A stretch of DNA of 64,000 nucleotides from Aldehydirespirator sp965221185 (GTDB taxonomy: Bacteria; Actinomycetota; Acidimicrobiia; Acidimicrobiales; Aldehydirespiratoraceae). The translations under genes were made by a program, and so were the position numbers. Of this stretch, positions 30,334-40,409 are shown piece after piece. Location: contig OZ244866.1 in the NCBI GenBank assembly GCA_965221185.1, forward strand, positions 744,001 to 808,000, read 5' to 3'. The notes beneath the pieces are model-generated. The model was not told the DNA's origin. It saw only the letters and a list, made by a program, of their open reading frames with translations, and made no database searches. Position 1 is the stretch's first letter; each line of letters begins with the position of its first letter.

Positions 30334-31277
30334 GCCCGGAGACGACGCACGCTCACAACCCGAGCGACGAAGTGCACGCTTTCGAGCCCGATCGGCGGGC
30401 CCGGGCGCTGGTGGAGGCGCTGCCCTACATCAGGCGCTTCCGGGGCGCGGTGGTGGTCGTGAAGTACGGCGGCAACGCCATGACGGACCCCGCCATGGCC
30501 GCCTCGTTCGCCCGCGACATAGTGCTGGTGCGCTCCGTCGGGCTGCATCCGGTGGTGGTCCACGGCGGCGCTCCCCAGATAGGCGAGCATCTAGCCCGGC
30601 TCGGCAAGCAGAGCGAATTCCGCGACGGCCTGCGGGTAACCGACGCCGAGACCCTCGAAGTGGCCCGGATGGTGTTGGTGGGCAAGGTCGGCCGCGACAT
30701 CGTCAACGCCATCAATGCCAACGGGGGCGTGGCCCTGGGACTCTCAGGCGAGGACGGCCGCGTCGTCACCGCAGTGCCCCGAGATCCCGAGCTGGGCTTC
30801 GTCGGCGACGTCGCTGCGGTTGATCCCCGTCTCATCGAGCGTCTCGTGACCACCGAGATCATCCCTGTCGTGTCGTCGATCGGTGCCGACACCCAAGGCC
30901 AGGCCTACAACATCAACGCCGACACCATGGCCGCGGCCCTCGCCGGCGCGCTCGGCGCGGCCAAAGCCGTGTACCTCACCGACGTGCCCGGCCTGTTGGC
31001 GGATCCGCCGGAGGTGTCGTCGCTGGTGAGCCGGGCCACCGTAGAGGAGGTCGAGGCCATGATTGCCTCCGGCGCCGTCAGCGGTGGGATGATCCCCAAG
31101 GCCCGGGCCTGCGTCGACGCGGTGCAGCAGGGCGCGGGATCGGCCCACATGCTCGACGGCCGCATCCCCCATGCGGTGCTGCTCGAGCTGTTCACCGACG
31201 CGGGAATCGGCACGATGGTAACGAACGGCGGGGCTACCGGCGAGCAACACAACGAGACAAGGGAGGGTCAGCCGTGA
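30330..31277 (+). CDS. argB: N-acetylglutamate kinase
   Basis: A 315-residue amino-acid kinase. VVVKYGGNAM is the nucleotide-binding Lys/Gly motif, HPVVVHGGAPQIGEHLARLG binds acetylglutamate, and the middle has AYNINADTMAAALAGALGA and SGGMIPKARACVDAV. An N-terminal helix before the kinase fold (residues 1-40) is typical of the arginine-inhibited hexameric form, suggesting feedback control by arginine. GTGA overlap with argD. Confidence 0.96.
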   Translation: MSPETTHAHNPSDEVHAFEPDRRARALVEALPYIRRFRGAVVVVKYGGNAMTDPAMAASFARDIVLVRSVGLHPVVVHGGAPQIGEHLARLGKQSEFRDGLRVTDAETLEVARMVLVGKVGRDIVNAINANGGVALGLSGEDGRVVTAVPRDPELGFVGDVAAVDPRLIERLVTTEIIPVVSSIGADTQGQAYNINADTMAAALAGALGAAKAVYLTDVPGLLADPPEVSSLVSRATVEEVEAMIASGAVSGGMIPKARACVDAVQQGAGSAHMLDGRIPHAVLLELFTDAGIGTMVTNGGATGEQHNETREGQP

Positions 31278-32458
31278 GCAGAGCTGCGCTGATGAACAAC
31301 TACGGGACTCCGCCGGTGATGTTCGTGCGGGGCGACGGCGCCGAGTTGTGGGACGACCACGGCCGCCGCTACCTCGACTTCCTGTGCGGGCTGGCCGTCA
31401 CCGGGCTGGGCCATGCCCATCCGGCGGTGACGTCCGCCGTCGCCTCCCAGGCGTCGACGCTGATCCACACCTCCAACCTGTTTGCCAACGAGCCGACGGC
31501 CGAGGTGGTGGAGACGCTCGATCGGCTGATCCGGTCCGGTCCCGGCGGCGACGCCGAGCCCGGCCGGATCCTGTTCCAGAACTCCGGTGCGGAGGCGGTC
31601 GAGGCCGCCCTCAAGCTTGCTCGCAAGCACCACGGGCGGGGACGCCACTCAGTGGTGAGCGCTTACGGGTCGTTCCACGGCCGCACGCTGGCCGCGCTGG
31701 CGGCCACCGGGCAACCCGAGAAGCACGAGCCCTTCCAGCCGTTGCCGGAGGGATTCCGCCATGTGCCCTTCGACGACATCGACGCCCTCGTGGCCGCGAT
31801 AGATCCCACCGTCGGCGCAGTGCTGTTGGAGTCGGTGCAGGGTGAGGGCGGCGTGGTTCCGGCCCGTGACCAGTACCTGCAAGAGGTGCGCGAGGTGTGC
31901 GACGAGCGCGGCATTCTGCTGGTGTTGGACGAGATCCAGACCGGTTTGGCCCGAACCGGGCGGTGGTTCGGCTACCAACACGCAGGCGTGCAGCCCGACA
32001 TCGTCACCATGGCCAAGGCGCTGGGCAACGGAGTGCCGGTGGGCGCGGTGTGGGCACGGCCCGACATCGCGGCCGCTTTCGGGCCCGGCGACCACGGCTC
32101 GACCTTCGCGGGACAGCCCCTGGCCCTCGCTGCGGTCCGGGCCGTGCTGAAGGAGCTGCAGGCCATGGATGCGCCCGCAGTGGCCGAGCGCTCAGGTACC
32201 GCCCTACGGGAGCTTCTCGTGCAGACCGACGGCGTCGACAGCGTGCGGGGTCGGGGCATGCTGCTCGCCGCGGAGCTGTCGGAACCTGCCAGAGCGGGCC
32301 GCTCGGCCAAGGACATCGCCACGGCCTGCCTCGAGCAAGGACTGGTCGTGAACGGAGTTACCTCTACGGCCCTGCGGTTCGCGCCGCCCTTCGTGGTCTC
32401 CGTCGAACAGCTCGCCGAGGGATGCTCCATCCTCACCGACGTACTTGCGCACCCCTGA
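31274..32458 (+). CDS. argD: Acetylornithine aminotransferase
   Basis: A 394-residue class III PLP aminotransferase. It has NNYGTPPVMFVRGDGAELWDDHGRRYLD at the start, QNSGAEAVEAALKLARKH, the PLP-Asp region LVLDEIQTGLARTGRWFGYQH and the Schiff-base Lys in ITMAKALGNGVPVGAV. It makes N-acetylornithine from the semialdehyde with glutamate as amino donor. The GTG start lies in the argB stop codon. Confidence 0.95.
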   Translation: MSRAALMNNYGTPPVMFVRGDGAELWDDHGRRYLDFLCGLAVTGLGHAHPAVTSAVASQASTLIHTSNLFANEPTAEVVETLDRLIRSGPGGDAEPGRILFQNSGAEAVEAALKLARKHHGRGRHSVVSAYGSFHGRTLAALAATGQPEKHEPFQPLPEGFRHVPFDDIDALVAAIDPTVGAVLLESVQGEGGVVPARDQYLQEVREVCDERGILLVLDEIQTGLARTGRWFGYQHAGVQPDIVTMAKALGNGVPVGAVWARPDIAAAFGPGDHGSTFAGQPLALAAVRAVLKELQAMDAPAVAERSGTALRELLVQTDGVDSVRGRGMLLAAELSEPARAGRSAKDIATACLEQGLVVNGVTSTALRFAPPFVVSVEQLAEGCSILTDVLAHP

Positions 32459-32539
32459 TTGGCAGAGCCCGCCCGCGACGACCTTCACCCAGAACCATCC
32501 CACACAGCAGTCGATCCAAAACGCAACGAAGGAGATGAG

Positions 32540-33433
32540 ATGCGCCACTTCCTGGATGTCGACGACTTGGAGCCCAGCGAGCTCGCCCGCATCTTGAACC
32601 TGGCTGCCGATCCCAACCCGCCCCAGGTGCTGGCGGGCAAGGGCGCGGCCCTGCTGTTCGAGAAGCCCTCGGCCCGCACCCGCAGCTCCACCGAGATGGC
32701 CGTAGTGCAACTCGGAGGACACCCGCTGTACATCACCGGCGCGGAAGTCGGCCTGGACGAGCGCGAGAGCGTCGAGGACGTGACCCGCACGCTGGCCTGC
32801 TACAACTCGGTGATCGGGGCCCGGGTGTTCGCCCACAGCACCGTGGAGCGGATGGCTGCGGTCGACGGGGTCCCGATCGTGAACCTCCTCAGCGACGTCT
32901 CCCATCCCCTGCAGGCTGTGGCGGACCTGCTCACGGTGCGGGCCGAGCTGGGTCATCTCGAGGGCCTGGTGCTGGCCTACATCGGCGATGCCAACAATGT
33001 GGCCCACTCGCTCGTGTACGCGGCCGGATTCTCGGGTATGGCGATGCGGATCGCCAGCCCGCCGGGCTACGAGTTCTCCGAGTCTGCCCTGCGGCGGATG
33101 CGCCGCTGCGGCTGCGAGCCGGTCCAGGTTCACAGGCCGGCCGAGGCGGTGCGGGGCGCCCATGTGGTCTACACCGACGTCTGGACCTCGATGGGACAGG
33201 AGCAGGAGGCCGGCGAGCGCCGCGAGGACTTCGCCGGCTTCACGGTCAACCAGAAGCTGATGACCCAGGCCGAGCCCGGCGCGGTCTTCATGCACTGCCT
33301 TCCCGCCCACCGGGGCGAGGAAGTCGCGGCTGCGGTCATCGACGGGCCCCGCAGCCGCGTGTGGCCGCAGGCCACCAACCGGATGCACGCGGCCAGGGGC
33401 CTGCTGTGGTGGCTGATGGAACAGGACAGGTGA
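32540..33433 (+). CDS. argF: Ornithine carbamoyltransferase
   Basis: A 297-residue enzyme joining carbamoyl phosphate (from CarAB, at the other end of this window) to ornithine. Motifs are EKPSARTRSS (carbamoyl phosphate, where STRTR is the common form), DVSHPLQAVADLLTV (HPxQ) and FMHCLPAHRGEE (HCLP). AAGGAG at 32529-32534 is five bases before the ATG at 32540, which fixes the start. The frame is open back to the argD stop but that stretch is not conserved. Confidence 0.95.
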   Translation: MRHFLDVDDLEPSELARILNLAADPNPPQVLAGKGAALLFEKPSARTRSSTEMAVVQLGGHPLYITGAEVGLDERESVEDVTRTLACYNSVIGARVFAHSTVERMAAVDGVPIVNLLSDVSHPLQAVADLLTVRAELGHLEGLVLAYIGDANNVAHSLVYAAGFSGMAMRIASPPGYEFSESALRRMRRCGCEPVQVHRPAEAVRGAHVVYTDVWTSMGQEQEAGERREDFAGFTVNQKLMTQAEPGAVFMHCLPAHRGEEVAAAVIDGPRSRVWPQATNRMHAARGLLWWLMEQDR

Positions 33434-33441
33434 GTCCATCC

Positions 33442-33909
33442 ATGAGCAAGACCAGTCGCCAGCACCTCATCGTCCAGCTGCTCTCCGAGCACGCCGTGGC
33501 CAGCCAGCAACAGCTCGTCGATCTGCTTTCGGCCTCCGGCGTGACCGCGACCCGGGCCACCGTGTCGCGCGATCTCGACGGCCTGGGCGCGGTGAAGGTG
33601 CGGGTGCCGGGGGGCAACACCGTGTACGCCATCCCGGAGCACCCGGTGGACCGCATCGCGCCGGAGGAGCATCTTCGCAGGGTCATGGGCGACTGGGTGG
33701 CCGACGTCGGCTCGTCGGGCAACCTCGCGGTGGTGCGCACGCCGCCCGGCTCGGCCCACGTGGTGGCATCCGCCCTCGACCGGGCCGGGCTTCCCGAGGT
33801 GCTCGGCACCGTGGCTGGCGACGACTCGTTGATCGTGGTGGCCGAAGAGGGGACACCCGGCTCGGAGCTGGCCGACCGGCTCCGGCACCTCGCCGGGCTG
33901 GAAAAGTGA
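33442..33909 (+). CDS. argR: Arginine repressor
   Basis: A 155-residue regulator. The N-terminal winged helix is SQQQLVDLLSASGVTATRATVSRDLDGLGAVKV. The C-terminal arginine-binding oligomerisation domain ends with VLGTVAGDDSLIVVAEEG, the conserved GT(I/V)AGDD(T/S) motif. As an arginine-bound hexamer it should repress the operon it belongs to; an inverted repeat before argC is the candidate site. ATG at 33442, eight bases after the argF stop. Confidence 0.96.
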   Translation: MSKTSRQHLIVQLLSEHAVASQQQLVDLLSASGVTATRATVSRDLDGLGAVKVRVPGGNTVYAIPEHPVDRIAPEEHLRRVMGDWVADVGSSGNLAVVRTPPGSAHVVASALDRAGLPEVLGTVAGDDSLIVVAEEGTPGSELADRLRHLAGLEK

Positions 33910-33940
33910 TCGCACGACAAGGTTGGAAGAGGTAGCGAGA

Positions 33941-35197
<1,257 letters not shown>

Positions 35198-35199
35198 CC

Positions 35200-36597
35200 G
35201 TGGACGACTCAGCGACCCTGTGGCACGGGCGGTTCGACGGCGATCCTGCGGATGCGCTGCGGGCCCTCAACGACAGCCTCTCCATCGACCGCAGGATGTT
35301 CCGCGAGGACATCGCCGGGTCGCGCGCCCACGCGGCCATGCTGGCCGCAGTGGGCCTGATCAGCGAGGCTGAGCGGGACGCCGTCTGTGCCGCGCTCGAC
35401 GAGGTGGAGGCCGAGATGGCAGTAGAGATGGCAGCGGGCCGCTTCGTTGCCGCGCCCGGCGACGAGGACATCCACACCGCGGTGGAGCGGCGGGTCACCG
35501 AGATCACCCCGGCCGGGGCCAAGCTCCACACGGGCCGCAGCCGCAACGACCAGGTGGCCGCCGACCTTCGGCTGTGGACCCGCGCCGCCCTCGACGATGT
35601 CGCCCGGGCCGTGCTGGGCCTTCAGCAAACGCTGTTGAGACGGGCTGCCGACGCCGGAGGGGCGCTGCTGCCCGGCTACACCCATCTCCAGCACGCCCAG
35701 CCGGTCTTGCTGGCCCACCACCTGCTGGCCCACGGCTGGGCCCTGGCCCGTGACGTCGACCGGCTGGCCGAGGCTCGCGGCCGCGCCGACGTGTCGCCCC
35801 TGGGGGCCGGCGCGCTGGCAGGGTCGTCGCTGCCGCTGGACCCCGAGCGGACCGCAACCGAGCTGGGCTTCGCCGCGGTGTTCGACAACAGCCTCGACGC
35901 GGTGGCCGACCGCGACTTCGTGGCCGACGCCCTCTATGCGCTGGCAGTGCTGGGCGTTCATCTGAGCCGGCTGGGCGAGGAGTTGGTGCTGTGGGCGTCG
36001 TCGGAGTTCGGTTTCGTGGAGCTCGACGACGCCTTCTCCACCGGCTCATCGATGCTGCCCCAGAAGAAGAACCCCGATGTCGCGGAGCTGGCCCGGGCCA
36101 AGGCCGGGCGCCTCATCGGCCATTTGACCGGCCTGCTGGCCACCCTCAAGGGGCTTCCGCTGGCCTACGCCAAGGACCTCCAGGAGGACAAGGAGCCCCT
36201 GTTCGACGCGGTCGACACAGTCATGCTGACGCTGGTCGCCCTCGACGGGCTGATAGCCACCGCCCGGTTCGACACCGACGAGATGGCTGCGGCCGCGTCG
36301 TCGCCCTACGCGGCGGCCACCGACTTGGCCGAGTGGCTGGTGGCCTCCGGCACGCCCTTCCGCCAGGCGCACGCCGCCGTCGGCGATCTAGTCAGGCGCT
36401 CACTGGCGGGTGAGGGGCCACTGGCCGATCTGGTGGCCGCCGACCCCCACCTCGGCCCCGACGCTGCCGGACTGCTGAAGCCGGGCGCCTCAGCAGCCGG
36501 ACGCAACACGCCCGGAGCGGGCGGCCCAGAGGCCGTGGCCGCCCAGATGAATCGTTTCCGGCAGCGGATCGAGTCCGACGCCGCCCGCTTGGAGTGA
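35200..36597 (+). CDS. argH: Argininosuccinate lyase
   Basis: A 465-residue fumarase-superfamily enzyme releasing arginine and fumarate. It has LWHGRFDGDPADALRALNDSLSIDRRM, HTGRSRNDQVAADLRLW, THLQHAQPVLLAHHLLAHGWAL and the signature loop GSSMLPQKKNPDVAELARAKAG with the catalytic Ser. The GTG start follows argG directly. The stop overlaps the next gene's GTG (GTGA). It completes the arginine pathway in this operon. Confidence 0.96.
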   Translation: MDDSATLWHGRFDGDPADALRALNDSLSIDRRMFREDIAGSRAHAAMLAAVGLISEAERDAVCAALDEVEAEMAVEMAAGRFVAAPGDEDIHTAVERRVTEITPAGAKLHTGRSRNDQVAADLRLWTRAALDDVARAVLGLQQTLLRRAADAGGALLPGYTHLQHAQPVLLAHHLLAHGWALARDVDRLAEARGRADVSPLGAGALAGSSLPLDPERTATELGFAAVFDNSLDAVADRDFVADALYALAVLGVHLSRLGEELVLWASSEFGFVELDDAFSTGSSMLPQKKNPDVAELARAKAGRLIGHLTGLLATLKGLPLAYAKDLQEDKEPLFDAVDTVMLTLVALDGLIATARFDTDEMAAAASSPYAAATDLAEWLVASGTPFRQAHAAVGDLVRRSLAGEGPLADLVAADPHLGPDAAGLLKPGASAAGRNTPGAGGPEAVAAQMNRFRQRIESDAARLE

Positions 36598-37181
36598 GCC
36601 CCGTCCGGCTCAACCGGGACTTCTACGCCCGCAGCGCGCTTGAGGTCGCGCCCGACCTGCTCAACAGGGTGCTGGTGGCACCGGATGGCCGCGCCGGCCG
36701 CATCGTCGAAGTAGAGGCCTACCGGGGCGCCGACGATCCCGGCAGCCACGGCTTCCGGGGGCCGACCAAGCGCAACGCCACCATGTTCGGCCCCCCGGGC
36801 CATCTCTACGTTTACTTCACCTACGGCATGCACTGGTGCGCCAACGTCGTGGTCGAGACCGACGGCGTGGCCGCGGCAGTGCTGTTACGGGCTCTCACGC
36901 CCCTGCACGGTCTGGAAGCCATGCACGCGGCGCGGGGTCCGGCGGCCCGCACCGAGCGCGACCTGTGCAGCGGCCCGGCCAAGCTCACGCAGGCCCTGGG
37001 AATCGACGGAGCCCTCGACGGCGCCGACCTGGTGTCGGGCGACCGGGGCGTGACCATCGTCGACGTCGACCACCCGCCCCCGCCCGTCCCTGCCGTCACC
37101 ACCAGGATCGGCCTAACCAACGGAGCCGACCTCCCCTGGCGGTTCTACATCGAAGGCACACCCGACATCTCCCGGCGCTGA
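36594..37181 (+). CDS. 3-methyladenine DNA glycosylase (AAG/MPG family)
   Basis: A 195-residue protein of the alkyladenine glycosylase fold. It has RIVEVEAYRGADDPGSHGFRGPTKRNATMFGPPGHLYVYFTYGMHWCANVV, with the catalytic Glu/Arg and the intercalating tyrosine region, and CSGPAKLTQALGID. It excises alkylated purines in base excision repair. Its GTG overlaps the argH stop, so it travels as the last gene of the arg operon, although its function is unrelated. Conserved in length. Confidence 0.92.
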   Translation: MSPVRLNRDFYARSALEVAPDLLNRVLVAPDGRAGRIVEVEAYRGADDPGSHGFRGPTKRNATMFGPPGHLYVYFTYGMHWCANVVVETDGVAAAVLLRALTPLHGLEAMHAARGPAARTERDLCSGPAKLTQALGIDGALDGADLVSGDRGVTIVDVDHPPPPVPAVTTRIGLTNGADLPWRFYIEGTPDISRR

Positions 37182-37189
37182 TCGCGTCA

Positions 37190-37212
37190 GCGCCTGCCCG
37201 CTCGGCCTCTAG
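37190..37212 (-). repeat. Short copy of the interspersed repeat at a minus-strand stop codon
   Basis: Read on the minus strand, TAGAGGCCGAGCGGGCAGGC begins with the stop codon of the membrane protein gene and matches the first 20 or so bases of the long repeats. The rest of the unit is absent. It also fills the gap between two convergent genes. Confidence 0.7.
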
Positions 37213-37847
37213 ACGTCGCCGGGGATTTGGCAGTTGTCCATGTTGTTGAGGCGGGCGAAGCCGTCCATGCGCTCGGTGTAGGTGCTGCCCTCGGTCATGT
37301 CGACGAGCAGGAAGCGCAGCTCCCGGTCGGGCGTGTCCTCGTCGGCGGACCGCAGCCGGGCAGAGTGGCTGCGGCGGTCCGAGATGTAGAGGTCCCAGTC
37401 GTCGAGCCAGGCGCTTACCAGGAACGCGTCTGACGGTCCGTCGCCTTCGGTGGACACCGACAGCGAGGCTTCGACCCGCAGGCGCAGATCGGCCACGAGC
37501 GTCTCCACCTCGTCGGTGCCCCGATCCACTTGGTCGGCCCACTCCGCCCGCGAGCCTGCCTGACGGGCCGTCGGCAGGGCGTCGATGGCCGTGTGGGTCC
37601 GGGCGCAGCGCTGGTCGGCCCACCGGACGAAAGTCCGATCGTCGAGGCGGCCTGGGTTCTCGCTGCGGGCCCACGGCGAGAAGGCCCACGCCCAGAACAC
37701 GAAGCTGCCGACCACGAACAGCCCGCCCAGCCAGCGGCCCACCCGCCGCAACCGCCTGCCGCCCGCGCTCCTGGGCGCATCGCCTCCCGGCGCCGCCGAA
37801 GGTGGGGAGTCTGACCCCTCAGCGGTCACTGGTCGGGGTTCACCCAT
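37209..37847 (-). CDS. Single-pass membrane protein of unknown function
   Basis: A 212-residue protein: a disordered Pro/Ser/Gly N-terminus, a basic stretch RRLRRVGRWL, one transmembrane helix (about 53-75, GGLFVVGSFVFWAWAFSPWA) and an outside domain of about 135 residues with two cysteines (near RCARTH and the C-terminal NCQIPG) that could form a disulfide. I do not recognise the family. The ATG lies inside the end of the penicillin-binding protein gene (22-base overlap), so the two are co-translated and may share a role in the envelope. Confidence 0.7.
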   Translation of the reverse strand: MGEPRPVTAEGSDSPPSAAPGGDAPRSAGGRRLRRVGRWLGGLFVVGSFVFWAWAFSPWARSENPGRLDDRTFVRWADQRCARTHTAIDALPTARQAGSRAEWADQVDRGTDEVETLVADLRLRVEASLSVSTEGDGPSDAFLVSAWLDDWDLYISDRRSHSARLRSADEDTPDRELRFLLVDMTEGSTYTERMDGFARLNNMDNCQIPGDV

Positions 37848-40345
37848 ATCTCCGCGGACCCGCCTGGCTCGACAGTCGATCCGGCCGCAGGAGCCTGGCG
37901 CCACACTGCGCCGGGCTCGCCGCCGAACCGCTCCGCCTCCTCATCGAAGTAGGGCTCGATGTACACCTCTACCCCTAGCCCGGTTGGGGCCAGCACCTGG
38001 CGGGCCTCGGCCTCGCTCAGGCCCACCACCCCGGGCATGGTGAGCACCGAGGGCAGATCCGGCACAACGGCCACCTCCACAGTGACGGTGATCCCGCCCC
38101 TTTGAAGCGATCCGGCCGCTGGCGCTTGTCCCATGATCGTTCCCTCCGCGAACTCCACCGACTCGACCTCCACTGCGGTCACCCCGAGCGTCAGCTCCCC
38201 CAGTTCGGCCGCGAGCTGCTCCGCGTCCCAGGTGCGGCCCACCAGGTCGGGGATCTCGACCGAGTCGAGCGGGGGCGGCTGCGTGGACGACGGGGGTGTG
38301 CTGGGCGGGGGAGCGGGAAGGCCGACGGCATCGATGCCCTGGTGGGCCGCGATCATGATCTCCCTCCAGATCTGGGCCGGGTAGGTGCCTCCCGTCACCC
38401 TGATGTCGGTTGTGGGCGGCTCCATCGGGATCTGCGCCTCGGGGAAGCCGACCCAGACCGCTGCGGCCCGTTGGGGGGTGTATCCGACGAAGCTCGCGTC
38501 GGCGTAGTTCTGGGCGGTGCCGGTCTTGCCCGCGGCCGGCCGGTCGATGGCCGCCATGCGTCCGGTCCCCTCGGTGATGACCCCTTGCAGGACCCAGGTG
38601 ATCTGGTTGGCGATAGAGGGATCGAGCACGGGCACCACATCGTCGACGTGCCGATACAGCGCGGTGCCGTCGAGCTGGATGACGCTCGTCACCATCACGG
38701 GGTCGGCGCGCCGCCCCGAGCGGGCAAAGGTGGAGAACAGCGTGGCCAGCTCGACGGTGTTGACGTCCTCGGTGCCCAGCACTCCGGCGCACACCGGTGC
38801 AATGCGCCCCGGCTTGAGGCCGAGCCGCTCGGCCATGGTCACGAAGTTGGCCGGGCGGACATCCACCATGAGCTGGGCGTACACCGTGTTGATCGAGCGC
38901 CGCATGGCCTGCACCAGGTTCGACTCCACAGGTGCCTCGGGCTCCGAGCCGAGCCCGCCCCTGATGGTCCACAAGGGCCCGCACACGTCGGGCCGGTCGA
39001 TCTCCAGCTCGTCGGGCGCGTCGTAGGTCTTGGCCACCGTATAGCCACGGGTGAGGGCGGTGGCCAGGGCGACCGGCTTCATGGCCGAACCGGCCTGGCG
39101 GCCCTTGCCGCTCGCCAGGTTGAACTTGGCGTCCTCGTCGTCGCCGAAGAAGTCGCGGCCACCGACCATGGCCAGGATGTGGCCGTCCTCGGCACCGCCC
39201 ACGCCCAGGACCGTCGCTGCGGCGTCGGGATTGATCCCGTCAGGCAGGATGGCCTCGACCGCGGCCTCCGCCTTGGCCTGCAACTCGAGGTCGATGGTGG
39301 TGTGTATGGCGAGGCCGCCCTCGAACAGGAGTTGGGTGCGGTACTCGCGGGTCGGCCCGAAGGCCGGGTTGTCGAGGAACCACTGCTTGACGTCCTCGAC
39401 GAAGTACGCGGCCCGGTAGCGCTCCTCGAGAATCGGGACGTCCTCTATGAGCACGATGGGCTGGTCCACGGCCTGCTCGTACTCGAGGACGGTCATGAAC
39501 TCGTTGGCCAGCATCCTCTCCAGCACCAGGTTCCGGCGGCGCCGGGCGTCCTGCGGGTTGCGGTAGGGGTCGAAGGCGCTGGGCCGCTGTATCAGCCCGG
39601 CCAGCAGGGCGGCCTGCTCCAGCGTGAGTTCGCTCACCTTCAGGCACGCACCCTGGCCCCGCTCGGCCGCGGTCGTTGTGAGCTCGCAGGCCGGCGCGCC
39701 GAAGTACTGGCGGGAGGCGGCCTCGATCCCGTAGGCGCCGTTGCCGAAGTACACCCAGTTCAGGTAGCGCAGCAGGATGAATTCCTTGGTGAAGAACTGC
39801 TCGAAGCGCCGGGCCATGAAGAACTCCTCGATCTTGCGCGTCGCGGTCTGCTCGGAGCGGTCGAGGAACACGTTGCCGACGTATTGCTGGGTGATGGTGG
39901 AACCGCCCTGGCTGATTCCGCCCGCGGCCACGTTCGAGCGGGCCGCCCGCAGGATGGCCTTGAGGTCCACTCCGTCGTGCTCATAGAAGCGCTCGTCCTC
40001 GATGGCCACGACCGCGTTGCGGACGACCTCCGGGACGAGCTCCAGATGGGTCACGTCGGTGCGGCGCTGCTCGCCGCGCAGCTCGGTGATGAGCGTTCCG
40101 TTGCGGTCATAGACGCGCGACGACTGCGCCGTGGCCAGCACCCCGATGTCGAATTCGAAGTCGGGCGTCTCGGCAGAGCAGGACGCGGCCAGCACCGACA
40201 CGGCCAGCACCGACGCGATGGTGGCGATGGCGCGGCGGCGGCCCCTGGCCGCGATGGCGGTGGCGCGGCGCCGTCTTGAGGCGTCGATCAGGGTTGCGGC
40301 GCAGCGCATGGCTCTCATTGTGCTGTGTGCTGCTTGCCGAACCAC
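37826..40345 (-). CDS. Class A penicillin-binding protein (PBP1-like) with PASTA-type tail
   Basis: About 839 residues. An N-terminal signal-anchor (AIATIASVLAVSVLAASC) is followed by the glycosyltransferase 51 domain (VVAIEDERFYEHDGVD, GGSTITQQYVGN, RKIEEFFMARRFEQFFTKEFILLRYLNWVYFGNGAYGIEAAS). The transpeptidase domain has SxxK in GSAMKP, SxN in RRSINTVYAQ and KTG in AGKTGTAQ. Two PASTA-like segments follow a Pro/Ser linker. It polymerises and cross-links peptidoglycan. The start is uncertain: GTG at 40345, ATG at 40318 or ATG at 40309. It is divergent from tyrS. Confidence 0.92.
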   Translation of the reverse strand: MVRQAAHSTMRAMRCAATLIDASRRRRATAIAARGRRRAIATIASVLAVSVLAASCSAETPDFEFDIGVLATAQSSRVYDRNGTLITELRGEQRRTDVTHLELVPEVVRNAVVAIEDERFYEHDGVDLKAILRAARSNVAAGGISQGGSTITQQYVGNVFLDRSEQTATRKIEEFFMARRFEQFFTKEFILLRYLNWVYFGNGAYGIEAASRQYFGAPACELTTTAAERGQGACLKVSELTLEQAALLAGLIQRPSAFDPYRNPQDARRRRNLVLERMLANEFMTVLEYEQAVDQPIVLIEDVPILEERYRAAYFVEDVKQWFLDNPAFGPTREYRTQLLFEGGLAIHTTIDLELQAKAEAAVEAILPDGINPDAAATVLGVGGAEDGHILAMVGGRDFFGDDEDAKFNLASGKGRQAGSAMKPVALATALTRGYTVAKTYDAPDELEIDRPDVCGPLWTIRGGLGSEPEAPVESNLVQAMRRSINTVYAQLMVDVRPANFVTMAERLGLKPGRIAPVCAGVLGTEDVNTVELATLFSTFARSGRRADPVMVTSVIQLDGTALYRHVDDVVPVLDPSIANQITWVLQGVITEGTGRMAAIDRPAAGKTGTAQNYADASFVGYTPQRAAAVWVGFPEAQIPMEPPTTDIRVTGGTYPAQIWREIMIAAHQGIDAVGLPAPPPSTPPSSTQPPPLDSVEIPDLVGRTWDAEQLAAELGELTLGVTAVEVESVEFAEGTIMGQAPAAGSLQRGGITVTVEVAVVPDLPSVLTMPGVVGLSEAEARQVLAPTGLGVEVYIEPYFDEEAERFGGEPGAVWRQAPAAGSTVEPGGSAEIWVNPDQ

Positions 40346-40395
40346 GCCTCTCGCTCGAGTCTGTGAGCGGTTCCCGACCGCACAGGCCGCATCGG

Positions 40396-40409
40396 TAGGC
40401 TGAGTTGCG
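40396..40409 (+). promoter_or_regulatory. Candidate promoter of tyrS
   Basis: TAGGCT at 40396-40401 ends eight bases before the ATG at 40410, again compatible with a leaderless or nearly leaderless message. No ribosome binding site precedes the ATG and no good -35 is visible. Confidence 0.4.

Noticed and set aside
38102..40279. A 725-codon open frame opposite the penicillin-binding protein gene
   Set aside because: The opposite strand encodes an intact class A PBP with all motifs. The long frame is a by-product of high GC at third positions and has no family features.
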